Shown: piece after piece, positions 18,306 through 27,072 of the stretch
Position numbering within the stretch: position 1 is the stretch's first letter
How the letters are laid out: the number at the start of each line of letters is the position of its first letter
Position numbers and translations under genes: made by a program
Notes under the pieces: model-generated
Told to the model about the DNA's origin: nothing
The model's input: the letters and a program-made list of their open reading frames with translations, nothing else
Databases searched by the model: none
NCBI RefSeq assembly: GCF_900239345.1
Contig: NZ_OESZ01000043.1
Location: 155,297-219,296 of the forward strand
DNA length: 64,000 bases
Source of the DNA: Tenacibaculum dicentrarchi
GTDB lineage: Bacteria > Bacteroidota > Bacteroidia > Flavobacteriales > Flavobacteriaceae
Direction: 5' to 3'

Positions 18306-19532
18306 TTATCTTAATTTTAAGGTTACAATGGTTAAAACTGCTAGTAAAATTCCAACAATCCAAAAACGAGTTACTATTTTACTTTCGTGGTAATTTAATT
18401 TTTGATAATGATGATGTAATGGTGCCATCTTAAAAATACGTCTTCCTTCACCAAACCTCTTTTTGGTATATTTAAAGTAAAAAACTTGAAGTATTACCGA
18501 TAAATTTTCCACTACAAAAATACCTGCTAATATTGGCAATAGCAATTCTTTACGAATAGCAATAGCAATTACGGCTATAATTCCACCAATTGTTAAACTT
18601 CCTGTATCACCCATAAAAACTTGAGCAGGATAAGTATTATACCAAAGAAAACCGATTAAAGCACCCGCAAAAGCGAATATAAAAACCGTCATTTCACCAG
18701 AATTAGGAATATACATGACATCTAAATAATCGGCAAAAATGATATTTCCTGAAACCCATGCAAATATTGCCAAAGCAATTACCATAATAGCCGATGTTCC
18801 AGCGGCAAGCCCATCTATTCCATCGGTTAAATTAGCACCGTTTGAAATTCCTGTTACAATAAAAACAACGACAAATATAAATACAATCCAACCGTATTTT
18901 TGATAATCATCGCCTAAAAAACTAAGTGCTTTTGCATAGTCTAACTCATTATTTTTTAAAAAAGGAACGGTAGTTTTTGTTGATTTATACGCCTCTCCAA
19001 ATACCTTAACCTTACCATTAACTTGTTCTGTTTGCTGACTAGCAGGGAGCTGTTCTTTCATAGTAACATTTGGATGAAAATACAACATAGCCCCAACAAT
19101 AATACCTAAACCAACCTGTCCTAACACTTTAAAGCGACCTTTTAAACCTGCTTTATCCTTTTTAAACACTTTTATATAATCATCTGTAAAACCGATAAAT
19201 CCCATCCAAATAGTGGTTATCAATAAAATAATGATGTAAATATTTTCTAGTTTTGCCAATAATAATACCGGAACTAAAGTAGCAAGGATAATAATAAGCC
19301 CTCCCATTGTTGGTGTTCCTGCTTTTTGAACCTGCCCAGCTAAACCTAAATCACGTACCGTTTCGCCAATTTGTAATGTTCTTAAAAAGTTGATAATTCG
19401 TTTTCCAAAAATAGTAGAAATTAACAATGACATAATAAAAGCCATTGCTGCACGAAAGGTAATAAACTGAAAAACACTAGCACCTGTTAGGTTAAATTCA
19501 CTTTCTAAATATTGAAATATATAATATAGCAT
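18306..19532 (-). CDS. mraY: Phospho-MurNAc-pentapeptide translocase
   Basis: 408 residues, about ten membrane helices; transfers phospho-MurNAc-pentapeptide to undecaprenyl phosphate to give lipid I. Visible: [57 protein letters not shown] and the cytoplasmic [10 protein letters not shown]. An insert of about 50 residues after helix 4 ([16 protein letters not shown] region) is usual in Bacteroidota. Directly abuts murE. Confidence 0.97.
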   Translation of the reverse strand: MLYYIFQYLESEFNLTGASVFQFITFRAAMAFIMSLLISTIFGKRIINFLRTLQIGETVRDLGLAGQVQKAGTPTMGGLIIILATLVPVLLLAKLENIYIIILLITTIWMGFIGFTDDYIKVFKKDKAGLKGRFKVLGQVGLGIIVGAMLYFHPNVTMKEQLPASQQTEQVNGKVKVFGEAYKSTKTTVPFLKNNELDYAKALSFLGDDYQKYGWIVFIFVVVFIVTGISNGANLTDGIDGLAAGTSAIMVIALAIFAWVSGNIIFADYLDVMYIPNSGEMTVFIFAFAGALIGFLWYNTYPAQVFMGDTGSLTIGGIIAVIAIAIRKELLLPILAGIFVVENLSVILQVFYFKYTKKRFGEGRRIFKMAPLHHHYQKLNYHESKIVTRFWIVGILLAVLTIVTLKLR

Positions 19533-20999
19533 TTATGCTTTTTTTAGTTGATTAAAACAATTTTTCACTTCCTCCAAATCATCAAAATGATGTTTTACAC
19601 CATTTATTTCTTGATAATCTTCGTGTCCCTTTCCTGCAATTAATATAATATCTCCTGTTTGGGCTAATTTACATGCTGTTTTTATTGCTTGTTTTCTATT
19701 TAAAACTGATAGTATTTTTTTGTAGTTTTCAGCCGATACTCCTGCTTCCATTTGATCAATAATTAGCTGTGGATTTTCAGTTCGAGGATTATCCGAAGTA
19801 AATATTGCCTGACTACTTAATTGCGCCGCAATTAGTGCCATTTTTGGTCGTTTTGTAATATCTCTATCACCACCGCAACCTACAACAGTAAAAATACTTT
19901 GAGTATCTGTACGAATATCATTAATTGTTTGCAATACATTTTTCAGCGCATCTGGCGTGTGTGCATAATCAACAACAGCAGTTACTCCATCGCTTGAAAT
20001 AATATATTCAAAGCGCCCGCTAACGCTTTTTAAATCGCTTATTAACCTCAATGTTTCTAGTTTTTCTAATCCTAATAAATTAGCAACACCAAAAATAGCT
20101 AACAAATTAGAGGCGTTAAATTCACCAATTAATTTTGTCCAAACCTCAACAGCATTTATATATAATAAACTTCCTGAAAAACGTTTTTCTAATACCTTTG
20201 CTTTAAAATCAGCAAGAGTTTTTAAAGCATAAGTTTGCTTTTTAGCTTTGGTATTTTGCAACATTATTTGCCCATTTTTATCATCAATATTTACCAAGGC
20301 AAATGCCGATTTTGGCAAAACATCAAAAAATGATTTTTTAACATCTCTATACTCTGCAAACGTTTTATGATAATCTAAATGATCGTGCGATAAATTGGTA
20401 AAAACACCCCCTGCAAAATGTAAACCTTCGGTACGTTTTTGATGAATTCCATGTGAACTCACCTCCATAAAACAATGAGTTACTCCTGCATCAATCATTA
20501 ATGATAAATACTTGTTTATCGCTAATGAATTTGGCGTGGTATGTGTTGCTTTATGCTCTTTATCATCCACCATAATTTTTACGGTAGATAACAAGCCTAC
20601 TTTATGCCCCGCTTTTTTAAAAAGTTGATACAATAAACTAGCAATTGTTGTTTTTCCATTAGTTCCTGTAATTCCTACTAATTGCAATTTTTTTGATGGA
20701 TTATCATAAAAATTAGCTGCCATAATTGCTAAAGTGGCATCCGAATCAGTTACCTCAATATAGGTAATGTCTTGTTTTTTATCCGAAGGAATATCCTGGC
20801 AAACAATAACTGTTGCTCCTAAATCAATAGCTTTTTCTATAAATTGATGCCCATCAACAGTACCGCCTTTTTGAGCAATAAATACATCGTTTTTTTGTAC
20901 CAAGCGGCTATCAAACACAACTGCATTGATCCTTTCTTGAATAGTTCCATAAATTTTATTTACAGATACTTTATGTAATATGTCTTTTAATTTTTTCAA
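19533..20999 (-). CDS. murE: UDP-MurNAc-tripeptide synthetase
   Basis: 488 residues; Mur ligase with P-loop GITGTNGKTTIASLL (about 109), TNLSHDHLDYHKT, VVDYAHTPDALKN and the substrate-selecting block SDNPRTENP. DNPR at this position is typical of enzymes that add meso-diaminopimelate. It directly abuts ftsI and mraY. No murF follows, unlike in E. coli. Confidence 0.96.
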   Translation of the reverse strand: MKKLKDILHKVSVNKIYGTIQERINAVVFDSRLVQKNDVFIAQKGGTVDGHQFIEKAIDLGATVIVCQDIPSDKKQDITYIEVTDSDATLAIMAANFYDNPSKKLQLVGITGTNGKTTIASLLYQLFKKAGHKVGLLSTVKIMVDDKEHKATHTTPNSLAINKYLSLMIDAGVTHCFMEVSSHGIHQKRTEGLHFAGGVFTNLSHDHLDYHKTFAEYRDVKKSFFDVLPKSAFALVNIDDKNGQIMLQNTKAKKQTYALKTLADFKAKVLEKRFSGSLLYINAVEVWTKLIGEFNASNLLAIFGVANLLGLEKLETLRLISDLKSVSGRFEYIISSDGVTAVVDYAHTPDALKNVLQTINDIRTDTQSIFTVVGCGGDRDITKRPKMALIAAQLSSQAIFTSDNPRTENPQLIIDQMEAGVSAENYKKILSVLNRKQAIKTACKLAQTGDIILIAGKGHEDYQEINGVKHHFDDLEEVKNCFNQLKKA

Positions 21000-23012
21000 T
21001 TATAATAACTTTAAATAAACGGTTGCTCCTTTTGATACTTTTACACCATTATCAATAGATTGTTCTGTTACTTTCCCCATTCCTGAAAATTCTACATGTA
21101 ATCCCATATTTTCTAATAATGCAATGGCATCCATAGCACTCATACCTATAACTTTAGGCATAATCGTTTTATATTTTATTAATTTATTGTAATAATCTTG
21201 ATATTCTTTATCAATACTTTCTGATGAAATTTCATCAGAAACTAATTGATTGTTAATAGGTGTTGTAGTGTAAATTTTCTGAGCAATATCTTTAAATACT
21301 GGTGCAGCAACCTTAGCTCCATAATAACCTTTGTCTTTATCGGGGCTATGCACCACTACAATACACGAATATTTAGGTTTATCCGCAGGAAAAAAACCGA
21401 CAAAAGAAGCTACATATTTTTTATTCGAATAATGCCCATAAACCGTTTTACCCGATTTATTTTTATGTTTAGGAATCCATTTTTTAGCTGTTCCTGTTTT
21501 TCCTGCCATAGAAAATCGTGAAGAATACATACTTTCAGCTGTTCCTTTTTTCACCACATTTTCCATCACCTTTCTAACTTTATTAATGGTGTTTTGAGAG
21601 GCAATTTTTTCTTTTAAAACAACCGTTTCAAAACGTTTTTCAACATTTCCTCCCATCCTTAATTCTTTTACAAAATAAGGTTTTACCAATTTCCCATTAT
21701 TTGCCACTGCATTATAAAAAGTTAATGTTTGCAGAGCTGTTAAATGAACTCCATACCCCCAAGCCATCCATTCTAATGAAATAGGACTCCAACTTTTTTC
21801 TAACGGATTTGGAATATATGGTTTTCCTTCTCCTTTTATTTTAACATCGGTAAGTTTATCTAAGCCAAAAGATTTGATTCGTTTTATAAACTTCTTGGGG
21901 TTTTTATCATAATTTTTTCGAATCGTTTTTACAATTCCAACATTTGATGAAACCTCAAAAATACGTGCCAATGAAATTTTACCATGACCGCCATTTTTAC
22001 TATCTTCTACCTTTCTATTGTTAATAAAAATTCTACCATTTCCACAATCAACAACATCAGAAGTATCTGCAACTCGGTCTTCTAGAACAGCCATTAAACT
22101 CGCTAATTTAAACGTAGAACCAGGCTCATGAGTTTCCCAAACCGCATAATTTCTTTTTTCGTAATATTTTCCTTCGGATGTTCTTCCTAAATTAGAAATT
22201 GCTTTAATTTCACCTGTTTCAACCTCCATAACTACGGCACATCCGTGGTCTGCCTGAAAATAATTTAACTGCCTAAGTAATGCGTGATGGGTAATATCCT
22301 GAATATTAACGTCAATCGTGGTAATAACATCACTACCATCAACTGGTTCTTTTTCATTAACATCGTTAATAGGTTTCCATTGCCCTTTGGCTATTTTTTG
22401 CTTTAAACGCCAACCATTTTCACCTTGCATATAATCGGCAAAAGCTCCTTCAATACCCGCACCTCCTTTTTTATTGTCGTAGCCAATTGTTCGAGCAGCA
22501 ATCTTACCAATAGGGTGCACCCTAACAGTGCTTTGTTCGGCAATAAAACCACCCCTGTAAATACCCTCGTTAAAAATTGGAAAAGTTCTCATTTTCGCAC
22601 AATTATTATAACCAATATTTCGGGCAATTAATAAATAGCGATTTTTTCGTTTTCGAGCCCGTCTAATTTTACCTTGATAATAACTAGCAGGCTTTCCTAA
22701 CATTTGAGATAATGAATCCGATAAAGCGCGTATGTTTTTTTCAAACACCGCCGATTTTACCACAACAGCATCCATTCTAATGGTATATTTTGTAATCGAA
22801 GTTGCTAGCAGATTTCCATCAGCCGCATACACATTTCCTCTATTGGCAAATATGGTATCATTTTTTACTGTTTTTTCTAAAGAAAGCTTACGATACTTGT
22901 CGCCATCGAAATATTGAAGTTTAATAACCCTAAAAATAATAAACAATAAAAAAAGCGTCATTAAAACTACTACCACATAGAGCCTGTTTAATATGCTTTT
23001 TTTTATAACCAT
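21000..23012 (-). CDS. ftsI: Septal transpeptidase FtsI/PBP3 with PASTA domain
   Basis: 670 residues. One N-terminal membrane helix (about 12-32), a class B PBP dimerisation domain, and a transpeptidase domain with SxxK (PGSTFKLAS), SxN (SSNVG) and KTGT (AGKTGTAKKW). A C-terminal PASTA domain (about 612-670, MPKVIGMSAMDAIALLEN) follows. It cross-links septal peptidoglycan with FtsW. It sits 10 nt after the FtsL-like gene. Confidence 0.96.
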   Translation of the reverse strand: MVIKKSILNRLYVVVVLMTLFLLFIIFRVIKLQYFDGDKYRKLSLEKTVKNDTIFANRGNVYAADGNLLATSITKYTIRMDAVVVKSAVFEKNIRALSDSLSQMLGKPASYYQGKIRRARKRKNRYLLIARNIGYNNCAKMRTFPIFNEGIYRGGFIAEQSTVRVHPIGKIAARTIGYDNKKGGAGIEGAFADYMQGENGWRLKQKIAKGQWKPINDVNEKEPVDGSDVITTIDVNIQDITHHALLRQLNYFQADHGCAVVMEVETGEIKAISNLGRTSEGKYYEKRNYAVWETHEPGSTFKLASLMAVLEDRVADTSDVVDCGNGRIFINNRKVEDSKNGGHGKISLARIFEVSSNVGIVKTIRKNYDKNPKKFIKRIKSFGLDKLTDVKIKGEGKPYIPNPLEKSWSPISLEWMAWGYGVHLTALQTLTFYNAVANNGKLVKPYFVKELRMGGNVEKRFETVVLKEKIASQNTINKVRKVMENVVKKGTAESMYSSRFSMAGKTGTAKKWIPKHKNKSGKTVYGHYSNKKYVASFVGFFPADKPKYSCIVVVHSPDKDKGYYGAKVAAPVFKDIAQKIYTTTPINNQLVSDEISSESIDKEYQDYYNKLIKYKTIMPKVIGMSAMDAIALLENMGLHVEFSGMGKVTEQSIDNGVKVSKGATVYLKLL

Positions 23013-23022
23013 TTTTAATCTA

Positions 23023-23349
23023 TTATTTTTTAGTTGTTACTTTTATTTTTTGAGGAGGATTTTTTGCAGGAAACAAGCCTTTTGATTTTACATTTTTTCG
23101 AATACTACTTTCTAACCTCATTTTAGTTAACTCTGTACTGGTATCAAAATCTTCGGCTCTGAGCTCTCTTTTTTTCCTATTGAGTTTCGCGATTTTCACT
23201 ACTTTAGCATCTAAACGATGAGAACTCGATATCATAATTAATAGTAAACTCACTACAAAAATTAAGATACCCCAATTATTAAACGAATTATCATCTGTTA
23301 AAAATCGCCCTCGTAAAACATCGTAAATTCCCTCCTTTACTTTTGACAT
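23023..23349 (-). CDS. ftsL: FtsL-like cell-division protein
   Basis: 108 residues, one transmembrane helix at about 29-44 (ILIFVVSLLLIMISS) followed by a Lys/Arg/Glu-rich helical segment as in FtsL coiled coils. ATG overlaps the rsmH stop by one base (TAATG). Identification rests on size, topology and the conserved place between rsmH and ftsI; sequence conservation of FtsL is very weak. Confidence 0.85.
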   Translation of the reverse strand: MSKVKEGIYDVLRGRFLTDDNSFNNWGILIFVVSLLLIMISSSHRLDAKVVKIAKLNRKKRELRAEDFDTSTELTKMRLESSIRKNVKSKGLFPAKNPPQKIKVTTKK

Positions 23350-24245
23350 TATTTTAGTGTTGCTATTCGAAGTTTAGCACTTCGCGCTCTATTATTTACT
23401 TTTATTTCTTCTCTAGAAGGAATAATTAACTTGCCTATTTTTTTCAAAGGAACCGTAAAATTACCATAAAAATCTTTTTCTGGCTCACCAACAAACAATC
23501 CTGTTCTTATAAATCGTTTTACTAACCTGTCTTCTAGTGAGTGGTATGAAATAATGCTTAACCTACCTTGCTCGTTTAACAAACCAGGCATCTGCTCTAA
23601 AAGTTCTTTTAAAACCTCTAATTCTTGATTTACTTCAATTCTAACAGCTTGGAATATTTGTGCTAGTATTTTATGTTCTTTCGCTTCAGGAAGAAATTCT
23701 TTTAATACCTCTTTCAACTGAAAACTCGTATCAATTGGTTTTAGCTCTCTAGCTTCTACAATTTTTTTAGCTAACATCCTGGCATTTCTTAATTCGCCAT
23801 ATAAAAACAAAATATCCGCCAAACGCTCTTCGCTATATTTGTTGATAATTTTTTTAGCAGATAAATCAGATTTCTGATCCATTCTCATATCTAAATCAGC
23901 GTCAAAACGAGTAGAAAAACCTCTATCAGCTTCATCAAACTGATGAGAAGACACGCCTAAATCTGCTAAAATACCATCTACTTTTTGAATGCCATAAAAA
24001 CGCAAAAATCTAGAAATAAATCTAAAGTTTTCACCAATTAAAACAAAACGACTATCGTCTATTACATTTTGTGCAGCATCAGGGTCTTGATCAAAAGCAA
24101 AAAGCCTTCCATTTTCGCCCAACCTACTTAATATTTCTTTTGAATGACCACCGCCACCAAAAGTTACATCTACATACACTCCATCCTCTTTAATATTAAG
24201 AGCATCGACACTTTCCTTTAACAAAACTGGACTATGATAATTCAT
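23349..24245 (-). CDS. rsmH: 16S rRNA m4C1402 methyltransferase
   Basis: 298 residues. SAM-binding motif VDVTFGGGGHSKEIL (about 25-39), the DQDP acidic site, ILADLGVSSHQFDEADRGFS, the helical cap with ELRNARMLAKKIVEAR, ISYHSLEDRLVKRF and NNRARSAKLRIA at the C-terminus. It N4-methylates C1402 in the decoding centre. It overlaps mraZ by 14 nt and ftsL by 1 nt. Confidence 0.97.
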   Translation of the reverse strand: MNYHSPVLLKESVDALNIKEDGVYVDVTFGGGGHSKEILSRLGENGRLFAFDQDPDAAQNVIDDSRFVLIGENFRFISRFLRFYGIQKVDGILADLGVSSHQFDEADRGFSTRFDADLDMRMDQKSDLSAKKIINKYSEERLADILFLYGELRNARMLAKKIVEARELKPIDTSFQLKEVLKEFLPEAKEHKILAQIFQAVRIEVNQELEVLKELLEQMPGLLNEQGRLSIISYHSLEDRLVKRFIRTGLFVGEPEKDFYGNFTVPLKKIGKLIIPSREEIKVNNRARSAKLRIATLK

Positions 24246-24702
24246 CTACATCTTCTATATTTCCCATTATTTCTTCTGCTAAATCAGCAAAATCAACAAC
24301 AGCGTCATCAATTACTTTTTCGTATCTTTCCTTGTCCCAAATTTCAATGATATTAACAGCCGAACAAAGCACTACCTTCTTTTCAATACCTGCAAATAAG
24401 CACAAATCTTTTGGTATTAATAACCTTCCTGAAGCATCTATTTCTAGTGGTTTTACACCAGCGGTAAACCTTCGAATAAAGTCATTGTTTTTTTTCACAA
24501 ACCTATTTAATTTGTGAAGTTTTTGCATTACTAAATTCCATTCTAGCGTTGGGTACAACTCCAAGCAAGGCTGAAACACAGACCTTTTAATAATAAACCC
24601 ATTTTTTAATACTGTAAAGAGTTGCTTTTTGAATACTGATGACAACATCAACCTACCTTTAGCATCTATTTTACATTGATATGTACCTGTTAAATTTATC
24701 AA
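24232..24702 (-). CDS. mraZ: Transcriptional regulator MraZ
   Basis: About 156 residues as written from TTG 24702. Two SpoVT/AbrB-like half-domains are visible: LTGTYQCKIDAKGRLMLSS and DASGRLLIPKDLCLFAGIEKK. MraZ controls the dcw operon and is its first gene. The start is uncertain. Homologues begin just before the LTGTY motif, where no ATG exists, and the TTG used here lies inside a good -7 promoter element (24700-24707). The next ATG would remove the first half-domain. An in-frame extension further upstream (to 24828) has no similarity to MraZ. Confidence 0.85.
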   Translation of the reverse strand: MINLTGTYQCKIDAKGRLMLSSVFKKQLFTVLKNGFIIKRSVFQPCLELYPTLEWNLVMQKLHKLNRFVKKNNDFIRRFTAGVKPLEIDASGRLLIPKDLCLFAGIEKKVVLCSAVNIIEIWDKERYEKVIDDAVVDFADLAEEIMGNIEDVDELS

Positions 24703-24729
24703 ATTTAAAATTCTGTAGTTTGCATCAAA
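24700..24729 (-). promoter_or_regulatory. Promoter of the dcw cluster (TTTG-N18-TAAATTTG)
   Basis: On the minus strand TTTG (24729-24726) and TAAATTTG (24707-24700) are spaced by 18 nt, matching both Bacteroidota elements. The -7 element coincides with the only near-consensus mraZ start codon. Confidence 0.6.
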
Positions 24730-24873
24730 AATAAAAAAAAAATACCACTTCTTACCACTTTGCTCCACTTTGTTCATAAGTTTTAACAGACCATTTAAAA
24801 AACTGATTATCAAGCCTTTTAACACCACTAAGAAGCCCCTTATAATAAAACTGAAAATCTCATAAAAAAGAAC

Positions 24874-24881
24874 TACATTTG
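24874..24881 (+). promoter_or_regulatory. -7 element TACATTTG of the hydrolase-engB unit
   Basis: Exact TAnnTTTG match 24 nt before ATG 24906; an in-frame TTG inside it is therefore not the start. No clear TTTG at -33. Confidence 0.5.
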
Positions 24882-24905
24882 TGGTTAAGTCAAACGGATA
24901 AATTA

Positions 24906-25670
24906 ATGGGTGATTTTTTAAAGAAAGAAGGCGGTTTTACATATGCTGAAGCAGGAGAAGGAAGGACGCTAATCGTACTACATGGTTTAATGGGAGCGCT
25001 AAGCAATTTTGATGAAACATTTAAACATTTTTCTAAAAAAGGATATCGGGTTTTAATACCTGAACTTCCTTTATACACACTACCTTTACTAAAAACAAAC
25101 GTAAAAAACTTAGCTGATTATGTTCATGAGTTTATTGAATATAAAAAGCTAAAAGACGTGGTTCTTTTGGGTAATTCATTGGGTGGTCATATCGCTTTAT
25201 ATTACACAAAATGTTACCCTGAAGATGTAGCAGCAATTGTATTAACAGGTAGTTCTGGTTTATATGAAAAATCAATGGGCGATAGCTATCCTAAAAGAGG
25301 TAATTACCAATATATTGAAAACAAAGCTAGAGAAGTTTTTTACGATCCTGAAATAGCAACAAAAGAACTTGTTGATGGCATTTATGATATTGTAAATGAC
25401 CGAATTAAGGCATTAAAAACCTTGTCTATTGCTAAAAGTGCAATTCGTCATAATATGGCAAATGATTTGCCAAATATGCACCAACCAACCTGTCTTATTT
25501 GGGGTAAACAAGATGGTGTAACACCTCCAGAGGCAGCAGAAGATTTCCATAAAAAATTACCCGATTCAGATTTATTTTGGATTGATAAATGTGGGCATGC
25601 AGCAATGATGGAAACACCTAAAGAATTTAATGAAATTTTAGAAGCCTGGCTTTCTAAAAGAAATATATAA
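24906..25670 (+). CDS. Alpha/beta-hydrolase
   Basis: 254 residues from ATG 24906. Oxyanion-loop HGLMG, nucleophile elbow GNSLGGH (Ser at about 94), acid in WGKQDGVTPP and the C-terminal catalytic His in KCGHAAMME. No signal peptide, so cytosolic. Substrate cannot be told; homologues of this fold include esterases and hydrolases of meta-cleavage products. It is 17 nt upstream of engB and probably cotranscribed. Confidence 0.88.
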   Translation: MGDFLKKEGGFTYAEAGEGRTLIVLHGLMGALSNFDETFKHFSKKGYRVLIPELPLYTLPLLKTNVKNLADYVHEFIEYKKLKDVVLLGNSLGGHIALYYTKCYPEDVAAIVLTGSSGLYEKSMGDSYPKRGNYQYIENKAREVFYDPEIATKELVDGIYDIVNDRIKALKTLSIAKSAIRHNMANDLPNMHQPTCLIWGKQDGVTPPEAAEDFHKKLPDSDLFWIDKCGHAAMMETPKEFNEILEAWLSKRNI

Positions 25671-25687
25671 CAGCACAACTTATAGTT

Positions 25688-26299
25688 ATGAAAATAAGAT
25701 CTGCAGATTTTGTAATGAGCAACAGTAATGTTATGAAGGCGCCAAAGGATAGAATTCCTGAATACGCTTTTATAGGTCGCTCAAATGTAGGTAAATCTTC
25801 GTTAATCAACATGTTGATGCAACGTAAAGATTTAGCCAAAACTTCTGGAAAACCAGGAAAAACACAGCTGATAAATCACTTTAAAATAAACCAAGAATGG
25901 TTCTTAGTCGATTTACCAGGCTATGGTTATGCGCAAATTTCTAAAAAGAAAAGAACCATTTTTCAATTTTTTATTGAAAACTACTTTAAAGAAAGAGAGC
26001 AATTAGTTTTTACCTTTATTTTAATAGATTCTCGTCACGATCCGCAAAAGATTGACTTAGAATTTATGCAGTTTTTAGGTGAAAATCAAATCCCTTTTGG
26101 TATCGTTTTTACAAAAGCCGATAAATTAGGAACAACTAAAATAAACAACCAAATAGCCAACTATAAAAAGAAATTATTAAAACATTGGGAAACACTTCCT
26201 ACCTCTTTTGTTACCTCATCGGAAACAGGTTTAGGACGTGAAGATTTTTTATCTTTTATAGAAACCACCAACGAAACAATTCTTAAAGACTTCAAATAA
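25688..26299 (+). CDS. engB: Ribosome-biogenesis GTPase EngB/YsxC
   Basis: 203 residues, TRAFAC-class GTPase: G1 GRSNVGKSSLIN (about 30), G2 GKTQLIN with the preceding KTSGKPGKT, G3 DLPGYGYA, G4 FTKADKL and G5 VTSSETGLG. EngB acts in late assembly of the 50S subunit. Length normal. Start ATG 25688; the N-terminal KIRSADFVMSN matches the family. Confidence 0.95.
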   Translation: MKIRSADFVMSNSNVMKAPKDRIPEYAFIGRSNVGKSSLINMLMQRKDLAKTSGKPGKTQLINHFKINQEWFLVDLPGYGYAQISKKKRTIFQFFIENYFKEREQLVFTFILIDSRHDPQKIDLEFMQFLGENQIPFGIVFTKADKLGTTKINNQIANYKKKLLKHWETLPTSFVTSSETGLGREDFLSFIETTNETILKDFK

Positions 26300-26332
26300 T
26301 TTACAGCAATAACATTTTTATACATTAAAAAA

Positions 26333-27016
26333 ATGCACTCTACTAAAGACAATTTACAGGTTTTACATGAAGATAATCACTTAATGATTATCAATAAAAG
26401 AGCTGGTGATATTGTTCAGGGTGATAAAACGGGCGACAAACCCCTTTCTGATGTTGTTAAAGAATATATTAAAGAAAAATACAACAAACCTGGTGCTGTT
26501 TATTTAGGTACAGTTCACCGACTAGACAGACCAACATCGGGCGTTGTTATTTACGCCCGTACGTCAAAAGCCTTAGAGCGTTTGAATAAAATGTTGCGTG
26601 ACAAAACTATCAAAAAAACCTATTGGGCGGTTGTAAAAGAGCAACCCGAAAAAACAGCCGATACTCTTATTGGTTTTTTAAAGAAAAACTCAAAGAATAA
26701 TAAATCTACAGCATATAAAAAAGAAGTTGACGGCAGTAAAAAAGCGATTCTTCATTATAAAACACTTAAAAATTTAGACAATTATTCTTTATTAGAAATT
26801 GATCTAGAAACGGGGCGTCATCATCAAATTAGAGTGCAATTATCAAACATCGGTTGTATAATAAAAGGTGATTTAAAATACGGGGCAAAAAGAAGTAATA
26901 AAGACGGAGGTATTCATTTACATGCCCGTAAAATTGAATTTATACATCCTGTAAGTAAAGAACTTATCAAGGTTACAGCACCAACACCTAAAGATCCTAT
27001 TTGGGGGGCTTGCTAA
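26333..27016 (+). CDS. RluA-family pseudouridine synthase
   Basis: 227 residues, catalytic domain only, with no S4 domain. Motifs: VLHEDNHLMIINKRAGDIVQG, catalytic VHRLDRPTSGVVIYARTSKA (Asp in HRLDRPTSG), LLEIDLETGRHHQIRVQL and the C-terminal LHARKIEFIHP. It isomerises uridine in rRNA or tRNA; the precise target (RluC, RluA or TruC-like) cannot be assigned. It follows engB by 33 nt. Confidence 0.92.
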   Translation: MHSTKDNLQVLHEDNHLMIINKRAGDIVQGDKTGDKPLSDVVKEYIKEKYNKPGAVYLGTVHRLDRPTSGVVIYARTSKALERLNKMLRDKTIKKTYWAVVKEQPEKTADTLIGFLKKNSKNNKSTAYKKEVDGSKKAILHYKTLKNLDNYSLLEIDLETGRHHQIRVQLSNIGCIIKGDLKYGAKRSNKDGGIHLHARKIEFIHPVSKELIKVTAPTPKDPIWGAC

Positions 27017-27042
27017 CAAAATATTTTATTTAGATAATCCGT

Positions 27043-27050
27043 TAAATTTG
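27043..27050 (+). promoter_or_regulatory. -7 element TAAATTTG before the aldehyde dehydrogenase gene
   Basis: Exact TAnnTTTG match, 22 nt before ATG 27073. Confidence 0.5.
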
Positions 27051-27072
27051 TATCTTTAAACAAATTCTAACT

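Noticed and set aside
24703..24828. 42-residue N-terminal extension of MraZ
   Set aside because: No similarity to MraZ, and it runs through the promoter.
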